Shown piece after piece: positions 38,798 to 46,030 of a DNA stretch of 57,624 bases. The stretch is taken from NCBI GenBank assembly GCA_049642465.1, contig JBAROV010000053.1, positions 1-57,624 of the forward strand. The letters run 5' to 3'. The stretch comes from CAWDPQ01 sp049642465 (GTDB lineage Bacteria; Acidobacteriota; Vicinamibacteria; Vicinamibacterales; 2-12-FULL-66-21). Under the pieces are notes generated by a model. That model had not been told where the DNA came from. It was given only the letters and a program-made list of their open reading frames with translations, and ran no database searches. The position numbers and the translations under genes were made by a program. The first letter of the stretch is position 1, and every line of letters starts with the position of its first letter.

Positions 38798-41428
38798 ATG
38801 CGCTGCCGCAAGAATTACCGCGATCTCACGCCCGTCGAGCGCGACCGCCTGGTCCAGGCCCTTTACCACGTCAAGGCCCTCGGCATCGTCGATCAGTACG
38901 CCGCCGAGCACGAAACCCACTTCAGCCACGGCATCCACACCAGCTCGCATTTCCTCCCGTGGCACCGCGACTTCATCCGCCGGTTCGAGGATGCGCTGCG
39001 CACGTACCACCCCGCGGTTACGCTGCCGTACTGGAACTCCGTCGCCGACACGAGCCCGTCGGATCCGCTGTGGGACAACGCGTTCCTCGGTCAGTTCGAT
39101 TCAGCCTGGGGGCTCAACCGCGCGCTCGGGTCCGATACCCTGCCCACCGAGAACCAGATGAACACGGCTCTCGGGCACAACACGTACGACGCTTTCTGGC
39201 CCGACCTCGAGAGCAACGTCCACAACGCGCCCCACCGCTGGGTCGAGGGCGAAATGGGGCAGCGCGATTCTCCCCACGACCCCGTCTTCTATTTGCACCA
39301 CTGCTGGATCGACCTGCTGTGGGCCCAGTGGCAGCTCCTCAACCCAACTGCTCCCTTCGTGTCGAGCGGAGCGGGGCTCGGCCTGAACGATCCGATGATG
39401 GGCGTGACGACGACGCCCGCAGACGTGATCGATCATCGGACGATCAACATCTATCACTATCCTCCCGGTTTTCAGCAGGACGCGCCCGTCGTCACGCTCG
39501 ATACCGCGGTCGTCAACTTCCTGGACGTGCCGGCCGGCGAGACGCGGATGGTCGCTGCCGTGTTCAGCCTCGACGCCTGCGAGCCAGTCCACTTCACGGT
39601 GCTCAACGGACCCACGGTGACATCCGGTCCGCCGGGGACTGCCTTCGGCGTGTTCGCGTCGCCGGTCGTGGCCGATCCGCACCTCGACTCGAAGGGGCGC
39701 CTGTGGCTGACCTACACCGGAACCGCGGCGGACGATATCGCCACCGGCACGGTCACGATTGGTTGCGACGAAACAGGGGATCAGTTCGTGATCGCGTTGA
39801 CGGCCAATACGATCGCGCGCCCGACAGCCGTTCTGACTATGGTGCTCGACCAGTCGAACAGCATGTCGTTTGATTCGGGTCTCGGCGCGGGGATTACCCG
39901 GGAACAAGTGCTGAAGTTCTCCGCTCCGACGGCGGTCGTTGTTCTGGAGGACGAGAACGCGATGGCGGTCTGCAGCTTCGACCAGGACGCGCACCCCGGC
40001 ATCGGCGTCACACCGGCCGCAGGAATCGGAAAGGTGACGATCAACGCCGCCATCATGAACTATGCCTCCAATCCGAACGGCTGGACCTCAATCGGAGAGG
40101 GTGTCGCCTTCGCGCACGGCATCCTGGATCCTGTCACCGACTATGACGTGAAAGCGATCGTGGTGCTGACGGACGGACAGGAGAACCATGGATCGTACTC
40201 GCGTCGCTACATCGCCGATGTCGAGGATCTCATTACCTCGTTGAACGGCCGGGTGTTTGCCATCGGACTCGGCCGCGCGGAGGTTCTCAACCCTGCCGCG
40301 CTCGAAGCGCTGTGCAGCGGAAACGACGGCTACATGCTGATGACGGGGGACCTCACGCCCGATGCCTCCTACCGTCTGGCGAAGTACTACCAGCAGATCT
40401 TTGCGGGCGTGACCAACAACGAGATCGTCCTCGACCCGGAGGGGTTCGTCGGACCCGGGCCCGAAGTACGCATTCCGTTCTGGCTGGCCGAGACCGACAT
40501 CACCGCGAAAGGCATCCTGCTCACGCCGGCGCCATGGGCGATCCGCTACCGGCTCGAGACGCCTCAAGGGGACATCATCGATCCGGCCGTGGCGGGAGCG
40601 CACCCAATGGTGAGTTTCGAGGGAGGTGACCAGGTCGCGCTCTACCGCGTGGGTCTGCCCGTGCCGCTCGGCGCGAACACCGCGCACGCCGGCCGGTGGT
40701 ACGCACGACTCGAGGTGGACAGGAGGTACTTCAAGAAGTACCTCTCGTCGCTCGACAACAATCAGGCCTTGTACGCGACCACTGCCGCGCACGGCATCCG
40801 CTACAACTTCAACGTCCACGCGTACTCGAACCTGCGCATGCGGGCCTCGCTGTCGCAGACGAGCCACGTGCCGGGGGCCACAATCACCGTCCGCGCCGTG
40901 TTGACTGAATACGGAGTGCCGGTGGCAGCTCGCGCGATCTGCCGGGCCGAGCTCACGAGGCCCGACAATTCGCAGGCGGTACTGGCGATGTCCGAGGTTC
41001 AGCCTGGTGTGTTCGAGGGCGCGGTTCAGGCGATGGCTTCCGGCATCTACCGCTTTCGTCCCCTGGCGGAGGGCCAGACCCTGCGCGCGCGGCCTTTTAC
41101 GCGGGAACAAACGCTGACGGGGGCCGTGTGGCGCGGCGGAGACGACGATCCGCCGACGTCGAAGGACGATCCGAACATCGATCGCGATCGCTTCTGCCGG
41201 CTGATTGCATGCCTGCTTGGGAACAAGGGTCTTCTCGAGAACCTGAGAAGGCAGGGTATCAATCCGGACGAGCTGCGCCGCTGCTTCGAGGGATATTGCC
41301 GAAAGCCATCCCCCGTTGCACCCGCTCACACTGCCCGGGTCGCGCTGGAAGAGCGGCTTCGGGCGATCCTCAACGACGAGGGAACAGTGCGGGCGGTGAT
41401 GGCAGCGGTCGAACCAGAGCTGAAATGA
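38798..41428 (+). CDS. Tyrosinase-von Willebrand factor A fusion protein
   Basis: An 876-residue multi-domain protein with no signal peptide. Residues about 1-190 are a type 3 copper domain: CuA histidines in GIHTSSHFLPWHRDF (His47, His56, and one of His38/41/44), and CuB histidines in NVHNAPHRW (His142, His146) and DPVFYLHHCWIDLLW (His167/168). Residues about 230-340 form a beta-rich linker. Residues about 344-540 are a vWA domain with the MIDAS residues DQSNSMS (Asp351, Ser353, Ser355) and VVLTDGQEN (Asp459). Further Ig-like beta domains follow (residues about 590-780), then a cysteine-containing helical tail CRLIACLLGNKGLL and FEGYCRKPSP. The combination is unusual; the enzyme would oxidise phenols while the vWA region binds a partner through a metal ion. 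Confidence 0.87.
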   Translation: MRCRKNYRDLTPVERDRLVQALYHVKALGIVDQYAAEHETHFSHGIHTSSHFLPWHRDFIRRFEDALRTYHPAVTLPYWNSVADTSPSDPLWDNAFLGQFDSAWGLNRALGSDTLPTENQMNTALGHNTYDAFWPDLESNVHNAPHRWVEGEMGQRDSPHDPVFYLHHCWIDLLWAQWQLLNPTAPFVSSGAGLGLNDPMMGVTTTPADVIDHRTINIYHYPPGFQQDAPVVTLDTAVVNFLDVPAGETRMVAAVFSLDACEPVHFTVLNGPTVTSGPPGTAFGVFASPVVADPHLDSKGRLWLTYTGTAADDIATGTVTIGCDETGDQFVIALTANTIARPTAVLTMVLDQSNSMSFDSGLGAGITREQVLKFSAPTAVVVLEDENAMAVCSFDQDAHPGIGVTPAAGIGKVTINAAIMNYASNPNGWTSIGEGVAFAHGILDPVTDYDVKAIVVLTDGQENHGSYSRRYIADVEDLITSLNGRVFAIGLGRAEVLNPAALEALCSGNDGYMLMTGDLTPDASYRLAKYYQQIFAGVTNNEIVLDPEGFVGPGPEVRIPFWLAETDITAKGILLTPAPWAIRYRLETPQGDIIDPAVAGAHPMVSFEGGDQVALYRVGLPVPLGANTAHAGRWYARLEVDRRYFKKYLSSLDNNQALYATTAAHGIRYNFNVHAYSNLRMRASLSQTSHVPGATITVRAVLTEYGVPVAARAICRAELTRPDNSQAVLAMSEVQPGVFEGAVQAMASGIYRFRPLAEGQTLRARPFTREQTLTGAVWRGGDDDPPTSKDDPNIDRDRFCRLIACLLGNKGLLENLRRQGINPDELRRCFEGYCRKPSPVAPAHTARVALEERLRAILNDEGTVRAVMAAVEPELK

Positions 41429-41645
41429 TGGGGATTCACACGGTCCATGGCGTCAGGGCTTCACCACGGTCACTCGCACCTCACACAGGGCGGTCTGGCC
41501 TGCGACGAGCGTGATTGAGTTGGTCCGGCACGGCGGTCCCAGCGGGATGTTCGGTCCACCTTCGCGCTGGGCGCTCCGGTGGACACCGTTCGATGGCTGG
41601 TGACGTGAGCTCGCCTGGCTTGCCGAGCCGTAGCCACCACCGTCG
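41429..41645. other. Gap with a possible degraded fragment
   Basis: 217 nt between the fusion gene and the next leftward gene. On the minus strand, a stop-free frame without start codon reads ...SNGVHRSAQREGGPNIPLGP, later SITLVAGQTALCEVRVTV and VKP*. It looks like the C-terminus of a beta-sandwich protein, so a decayed gene is possible, but evidence is thin. Confidence 0.25.
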
Positions 41646-42008
41646 TTAGACGATGACCAAGCGACCGCTCACTTGTACCGAGAAGGACTCGTATCGCTGC
41701 AAGCTGTCAAATACTGTTAATTCGAGGCCATTCTCGAAGCGGAGCGTAAACGAGCGAGGCGCATCGATAGAGAACGCCGTGATCGGTACGTCGATGATCT
41801 GATGGATCCGGTAGCGTTCCCTCTCGGCGTGCGGCTTCTCAGCATCGACGATGACACCAGCTTCGTCGCGAAGTTCCCAATGTCCTTCAATCGAAATGCT
41901 ACCGATGCCAGAGCTGTGCAACTGAGTCTGAAACTGGCCTAGACAGACCTGGTTAATCTCTTGTCCAACGAACGCCTGTAGTGGGAGGTTGGGGGGAACG
42001 CCGTACAT
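41646..42008 (-). CDS. DUF6188-like small beta protein
   Basis: A 120-residue protein beginning at the ATG at 42008 (MYGVPPNLPLQAFVGQEINQ); the ORF starts seven codons earlier at a TTG. Strands include GSISIEGHWELRDEAGVIVD and SFTLRFENGLELTVFDSLQR, the latter typical of the DUF6188 family. These are small soluble proteins often found near accessory genes; some may be immunity proteins, but this is not established. The GC content and codon use are lower than in neighbours, suggesting recent arrival. It starts 5 nt downstream of the end of the GIY-YIG gene. Confidence 0.62.
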   Translation of the reverse strand: MYGVPPNLPLQAFVGQEINQVCLGQFQTQLHSSGIGSISIEGHWELRDEAGVIVDAEKPHAERERYRIHQIIDVPITAFSIDAPRSFTLRFENGLELTVFDSLQRYESFSVQVSGRLVIV

Positions 42009-42012
42009 CGAT

Positions 42013-42387
42013 TCAGTCCAAAGGTTCAACGGGACGAGCGTCAGGCGAAGAGTGCGTCGGAACGTTTCGAGAGACGTGGTGCTCCGCAGATCGACGACGG
42101 CGTCGACTGAGATTCTTGAGGGTGAGGCGGTTGCCTGCGACGAGCGCCTCCTTCTTGGCTCGCGACCACCGCTTCAATTGCCGCTCGCGGGCAAGTGCCC
42201 CTTCCAGTGAATCACAATGTTCCGAATAAACGAGGCTGACAGGACGCCTTTGCGCGGTGTAGCGTGAGCCCCATCCTTCATTGTGCGTCTTCTCGCGACC
42301 AGTGAGGTCGTGGGTGTGACCCACATACAGCGTTTTGTCAGAGCATCGAAGCATGTAGACCCATGCCATAGGAGACGACGATGCCAT
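42013..42387 (-). CDS. GIY-YIG nuclease-like protein
   Basis: A 124-residue protein with a GIY-YIG fold: WVYMLRCSDKTLYVGHTHDL (variant of the GIY and YIG strands, here VYM and YVG), RYTAQRRPVSLVYSE and ALARERQLKRWSRAKKEALV with a catalytic Glu/Arg pattern. Length and layout fit the UPF0213/YhbQ group. A basic C-terminal tail follows. The true start may be the ATG at 42366 (MAWVYML). It is next to a DUF6188-like gene and a tRNA-Leu gene. Role in DNA repair or mobile DNA unknown. Confidence 0.78.
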   Translation of the reverse strand: MASSSPMAWVYMLRCSDKTLYVGHTHDLTGREKTHNEGWGSRYTAQRRPVSLVYSEHCDSLEGALARERQLKRWSRAKKEALVAGNRLTLKNLSRRRRRSAEHHVSRNVPTHSSPDARPVEPLD

Positions 42388-42443
42388 CGTCGATGTGAAA
42401 AGGAAATAGATTCTGGGAGGTCGGCTTGCCAGAAGCGAGGCCC

Positions 42444-42514
42444 TTCGACTCGGCTAATAAGGGGACTCGGCCTGCCATGAGCGAGGCCTCGGCGAGAGCC
42501 GAGGCCGAGTCGAA
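42444..42514. repeat. Nested inverted repeats downstream of tRNA-Leu
   Basis: TTCGACTCGGC at 42444-42454 is the exact complement of 42504-42514. Inside it a perfect 9-bp hairpin GGCCTCGGC-GAGA-GCCGAGGCC covers 42485-42506, the outer right arm overlapping it by 3 nt. Read leftward, this lies directly after the tRNA and can act as a terminator-like structure, though no U-run follows. Confidence 0.6.
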
Positions 42515-42601
42515 TGGTGCGAAAGGGGGGATTCGAACCCCCACGCTCTTGCGAGCGCCAGCCCCTCAAGCTGGTGCGTCTGCCAGTTCCGCCACTTTCG
42601 C
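42515..42601 (-). tRNA. tRNA-Leu (anticodon GAG)
   Basis: An 87-nt minus-strand gene with encoded CCA. The acceptor GCGAAAG pairs with CTTTCGC. The anticodon stem CCAGC/GCTGG closes the loop TTGAGGG with anticodon GAG. A long variable arm (GCTCGCAAGAGC type) and the T-loop GGTTCGAATCC are present. It lies 12 nt downstream of secG, as leuU does after secG in E. coli. Confidence 0.95.
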
Positions 42602-42613
42602 GAGAGGTGTGAC

Positions 42614-42937
42614 TTACTTCGGCGGCTGTGGCGCCGGTGCCGGTTGCGCGGGCGCCTGCTGCGCCGGTTGGGAACCGCCCACGCCGCTCATGATCGATCC
42701 AGGACCGCTTCGCCCCATGATGCCGAGCGCAATCGCGCCGAGCATGAACAGCACGCCGAGCACCGTGGTCGCCTTCGTCAGCACGGTCGCCCCGGCCCGC
42801 GCGCCGAACGCCGTCTGGCTGCCGCCGCCTCCGAACGCGCTCGCCATGTCGCCGCCTTTCCCTTGCTGCAGGAGCACGACGAGCAGCAGGAGGAAGCACG
42901 ACAGGACGTAGAAGGACGCGGTCAGGTAGTAGAGCAT
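42614..42937 (-). CDS. secG: SecG subunit of the Sec translocase
   Basis: A 107-residue inner-membrane protein that assists SecYEG-mediated export. It has two membrane segments (LYYLTASFYVLSCFLLLLVV and TKATTVLGVLFMLGAIALGI), a GKGGDMASAFGGGGSQTAFG loop characteristic of SecG, and a proline/glutamine-rich C-terminal tail typical of Acidobacteria. It is the last protein gene of the gapA-pgk-tpiA-secG operon and precedes tRNA-Leu. Confidence 0.95.
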   Translation of the reverse strand: MLYYLTASFYVLSCFLLLLVVLLQQGKGGDMASAFGGGGSQTAFGARAGATVLTKATTVLGVLFMLGAIALGIMGRSGPGSIMSGVGGSQPAQQAPAQPAPAPQPPK

Positions 42938-42946
42938 AAGTGGCGA

Positions 42947-43714
42947 TTATACCGCGCTTTGCCGGCTCCTCGCCACAATGTCGAAGAAGCCGCGGACGTC
43001 GAGGCTCGCGCCGCCGACGAGCGCGCCGTCCACATCAGCGTTGACCACGAGTTCGTGGATGTTGTCTGGCTTCACGCTGCCGCCATAAATGACGTGGCAT
43101 TGATCGGCCGCGTCGCCGCCGAACCACTGACGCAACCGGCTGCGAATGTGCCCGTGCGCTTCGGCTGCCTGCTCGGGCGTCGCATTGCGCCCGGTGCCAA
43201 TCGCCCACACCGGTTCGTAGGCCAGGACGAGCGACGCCACCTGGTCGCCGGTCAACCCATCGAGCCCTTTGCGGATTTGTCGATCGAGAACGGAAAGCGT
43301 CTGATCGGATTCGCGCTCTTCGAGCGTTTCGCCGATGCAGACAATTGGCGCGAGCTTCGCGCCGAGCGCGGCCACGAGCTTGCGATTCACTGTCTCATCG
43401 GTTTCGTGAAACAGGCGGCGACGCTCCGAGTGTCCGATGATCACGTACTCGGCGCCTGCTTCTTTCAGCATCGGCGCGCTGACCTCACCGGTGAACGCTC
43501 CCTCGCGCTCCCAATAAACGTCCTGCGCGGCCACGCCGACGTTCGTGTTTCGTGCGGCTTCCGCCACTGCGTGAATCGCCGTGAACGGCGGCGCGACGAC
43601 GATCTCCACGTCGTCGAGGTCCTTCACCATGCTGCGGAACTCTTTGACGAAGACGACCGCTTCGTGCACGGTCTTGAACATCTTCCAGTTTGCCGCGATG
43701 AAGGGCAACCTCAT
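42947..43714 (-). CDS. tpiA: Triosephosphate isomerase
   Basis: A 255-residue TIM barrel interconverting dihydroxyacetone phosphate and glyceraldehyde 3-phosphate. The catalytic residues are Lys11 (ANWKMFK), His95 (IIGHSERR) and Glu167 (AYEPVWAIGTG). Length is normal. It follows pgk by 27 nt and precedes secG by 9 nt in the glycolytic operon. Confidence 0.97.
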   Translation of the reverse strand: MRLPFIAANWKMFKTVHEAVVFVKEFRSMVKDLDDVEIVVAPPFTAIHAVAEAARNTNVGVAAQDVYWEREGAFTGEVSAPMLKEAGAEYVIIGHSERRRLFHETDETVNRKLVAALGAKLAPIVCIGETLEERESDQTLSVLDRQIRKGLDGLTGDQVASLVLAYEPVWAIGTGRNATPEQAAEAHGHIRSRLRQWFGGDAADQCHVIYGGSVKPDNIHELVVNADVDGALVGGASLDVRGFFDIVARSRQSAV

Positions 43715-43741
43715 GGGTGGGATCCTCGAGAGTGAGGCCTT

Positions 43742-44938
43742 TTACACTTTCTGTGTAAGCGCCGCGACGCCCGGCAGCGTCCGACCGCCGAGGAACTCCA
43801 GCGACGCGCCGCCTCCCGTCGAAATGTGCGTGATCCGATCGGCGACGCCAGCCTTCATCACCGCAGCAATCGAGTCGCCACCGCCGATGATGGTCGTCCC
43901 CTTGACGGCGGCGACGGCCTTCGCGACTTCAATGGTTCCGCGCGCGAATGCGTCCTTTTCGAATACCCCCATCGGCCCGTTCCAGATCACGGTTTTGGCT
44001 GTGCCGATGATACCGCGATACGTCTCGACCGTCTTCGGTCCGATGTCGAGGCCCATCTGGCCGGCGATCCCGGGATCGGCAATCGGCAGCACCTTGGCCT
44101 GATCGCCTGCGTCGATCGAAGGAGCCACCACGTGATCGGACGGCAATTCAAGACGAAGACCCCTGTCCTTCGCGCGCCGTTCGATGTCGCGTGCCGCCTC
44201 GATGAGGTCGGTCTCGACGAGTGACTTGCCGACCTCGGCGCCGCGAGCCTTCAAGAAGGTGTAGGCCATCGCCCCGCCAATCAGCAGCGCGTCCACCCGG
44301 GGCACGAGGTTCTCGATGACCTCGAGTTTGTCGGAGACCTTTGCCCCTCCAAGGATGGCGATGAACGGCCGGTCGGGCCGCTCGAGCACCCGTCCCAGGT
44401 GCTCCAGCTCCGTCGCCATGAGGAACCCGGCCGCGCTCTGTCTCACGTGCTGCACGATCCCCTCGGTGGACGCGTGGGCGCGATGAGCGGAGCCAAATGC
44501 ATCGTTGACGTAGACGTCGGCAAGCGAGGCCAGCTCCTTCGCGAACTTCGGATCGTTCTTTTCTTCCTCGGCATGAAACCGGAGATTCTCGAGAAGGACG
44601 ACGTGCGAGCTGCTGGCGGCCTGTTCGACGGCGCGGCGGGCGGGTTCGCCGATGCAATCGTCGGCAAACACGACCGGGCGTCCGAGGAGTTCGGACAGGC
44701 GCTGAGCGACCGGCTTCAGCGAAAACTCGGGACTCGCCTTTCCCTTCGGACGCCCGAGATGAGAGGCGAGAATGACAGCCGTGGCTCCTTTCTCGAGCGC
44801 ATATTTGATCGTCGGGAGCGATGCCGTGATCCGCGTGTCATCGGTAATGGTCCCGTTCTTGATCGGGACGTTGAAATCCACGCGTATGAAGACGCGCTTG
44901 CCCTTGAGATCCAGTGTTTCGACGGATGGAGCTCCCAC
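43742..44938 (-). CDS. pgk: Phosphoglycerate kinase
   Basis: A 398-residue glycolytic kinase producing ATP from 1,3-bisphosphoglycerate. Signature stretches: VFIRVDFNVPIKNGTITDD, SHLGRPKG, NDAFGSAHRAHAS, GGAKVSDKL and GGGDSIAAV. The start is taken at the GTG 44938, which overlaps the gapA stop (TAGTG); the ORF continues upstream inside gapA. It fits the usual length of about 395 residues. Confidence 0.96.
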   Translation of the reverse strand: MGAPSVETLDLKGKRVFIRVDFNVPIKNGTITDDTRITASLPTIKYALEKGATAVILASHLGRPKGKASPEFSLKPVAQRLSELLGRPVVFADDCIGEPARRAVEQAASSSHVVLLENLRFHAEEEKNDPKFAKELASLADVYVNDAFGSAHRAHASTEGIVQHVRQSAAGFLMATELEHLGRVLERPDRPFIAILGGAKVSDKLEVIENLVPRVDALLIGGAMAYTFLKARGAEVGKSLVETDLIEAARDIERRAKDRGLRLELPSDHVVAPSIDAGDQAKVLPIADPGIAGQMGLDIGPKTVETYRGIIGTAKTVIWNGPMGVFEKDAFARGTIEVAKAVAAVKGTTIIGGGDSIAAVMKAGVADRITHISTGGGASLEFLGGRTLPGVAALTQKV

Positions 44939-45945
44939 TACAACCCTTTCTTCACGAGAAACCGGAGCAGATCGACGCAGCGGCTGGAATAGCCCCACTC
45001 GTTGTCGTACCAGGAGAGGACTTTCACGAAATCCCCTTCCATCACGCTCGTGTACTGCGCGTCGAGACTGGAGGAATGCGAATTGCCGCGGAAATCGATG
45101 GAGACGAGCGGCGCGGTGACGAATTCGAGAATGCCTTTCATCGGTCCGTCTGCCGCCGCCTTGAAGGCGTTGTTGACTTCCTCGGTTGAGGTTTTCCGCT
45201 CGACCACGGCCGCCAGGTCCACGACCGAGACATTCGGCGTCGGCACCCGCATCGCGATGCCGTCGAGCCGTCCCTTCAACTCCGGCAGCACTTCACCCAC
45301 GGCCGTCGCTGCGCCCGTGGTGGTTGGAATGATGGAGAGCGCGGCCGCTCGGGCGCGTCGCAAATCCTTGTGCGGAAGGTCCAGCAGTTGCTGATCGTTC
45401 GTGTATGAATGCACCGTCGTCATCCAGCCCTTCTGGATGCGGAAGGTCTCGTGCAGGACTTTGGCAATCGGCGCGAGACAGTTGGTGGTGCACGACGCGT
45501 TCGAGATGATCTGGTGCTTCGACGGGTCGTACTTGCCCTCGTTGACGCCCATGACGACGGTGATGTCCGGCTTCTTGGCCGGCGCGGTGATGACGACCTT
45601 CTTTGCGCCCGCGGCCAGGTGCTTTGCCGCCGAATCGCGATCGGTGAACAAGCCAGTCGATTCGAACACGATCTCGACGCCGAGGTCCTTCCACGGCAGT
45701 TGCGCGGGGTCCTTGACCGAGAGGACCTGAAACTCATCCTTGTTGACCGCAATGCGGTCGCCTTTTGCGGAAATCTCCGCCTTGAGGTTACCGAGGATCG
45801 AGTCGTATTTGAGCAGATGCGCGAGCGTCTGCGCGTTGGTGAGATCGTTCACGGCGACGAAATCGATGCCGCTGTCTCCCATCGCGGCCCGCATGATGTT
45901 GCGGCCAATGCGGCCAAATCCATTGATGCCGACCTTTATTGCCAT
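44938..45945 (-). CDS. gapA: Glyceraldehyde-3-phosphate dehydrogenase
   Basis: A 335-residue NAD-dependent enzyme oxidising glyceraldehyde 3-phosphate. The Rossmann motif INGFGRIGRN starts near residue 7, the catalytic Cys152 lies in SNASCTTNCLAP, and the general base His179 in WMTTVHSYTN. The ATG is preceded by GGAGG 8 nt upstream, and a consensus promoter lies in the 85-nt gap to waaA. First gene of the operon gapA-pgk-tpiA-secG-tRNA-Leu. Confidence 0.97.
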   Translation of the reverse strand: MAIKVGINGFGRIGRNIMRAAMGDSGIDFVAVNDLTNAQTLAHLLKYDSILGNLKAEISAKGDRIAVNKDEFQVLSVKDPAQLPWKDLGVEIVFESTGLFTDRDSAAKHLAAGAKKVVITAPAKKPDITVVMGVNEGKYDPSKHQIISNASCTTNCLAPIAKVLHETFRIQKGWMTTVHSYTNDQQLLDLPHKDLRRARAAALSIIPTTTGAATAVGEVLPELKGRLDGIAMRVPTPNVSVVDLAAVVERKTSTEEVNNAFKAAADGPMKGILEFVTAPLVSIDFRGNSHSSSLDAQYTSVMEGDFVKVLSWYDNEWGYSSRCVDLLRFLVKKGL

Positions 45946-45972
45946 CTACTCGTCCTCCAGCCCAAACATTCA

Positions 45973-46002
45973 ATTTTAATGATCGTCTTGCGTGCCGGTC
46001 AA
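45973..46002 (-). promoter_or_regulatory. gapA operon promoter
   Basis: On the minus strand TTGACC (46002-45997), an 18-nt spacer and TAAAAT (45978-45973), followed by a leader of about 20 nt with a GGAGG Shine-Dalgarno sequence at 45958-45954. It is interleaved with the divergent waaA promoter. Confidence 0.65.
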
Positions 46003-46016
46003 ACCACGTCTAAAGT
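45988..46016 (+). promoter_or_regulatory. waaA promoter
   Basis: TTGCGT at 45988-45993, a 17-nt spacer and TAAAGT at 46011-46016; the ATG at 46031 gives a leader of about 8 nt. The -35 box lies inside the gapA spacer, so the two divergent promoters share DNA and polymerases would compete. Confidence 0.55.
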
Positions 46017-46030
46017 AAATCGATCCAATC

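Noticed and set aside
42515..42601. tRNA-Leu as an integration site with a flanking att duplicate
   Set aside because: No second copy of the tRNA 3' end (GGTTCGAATCC-CTTTCGC) was seen elsewhere in the window and no integrase gene is present.
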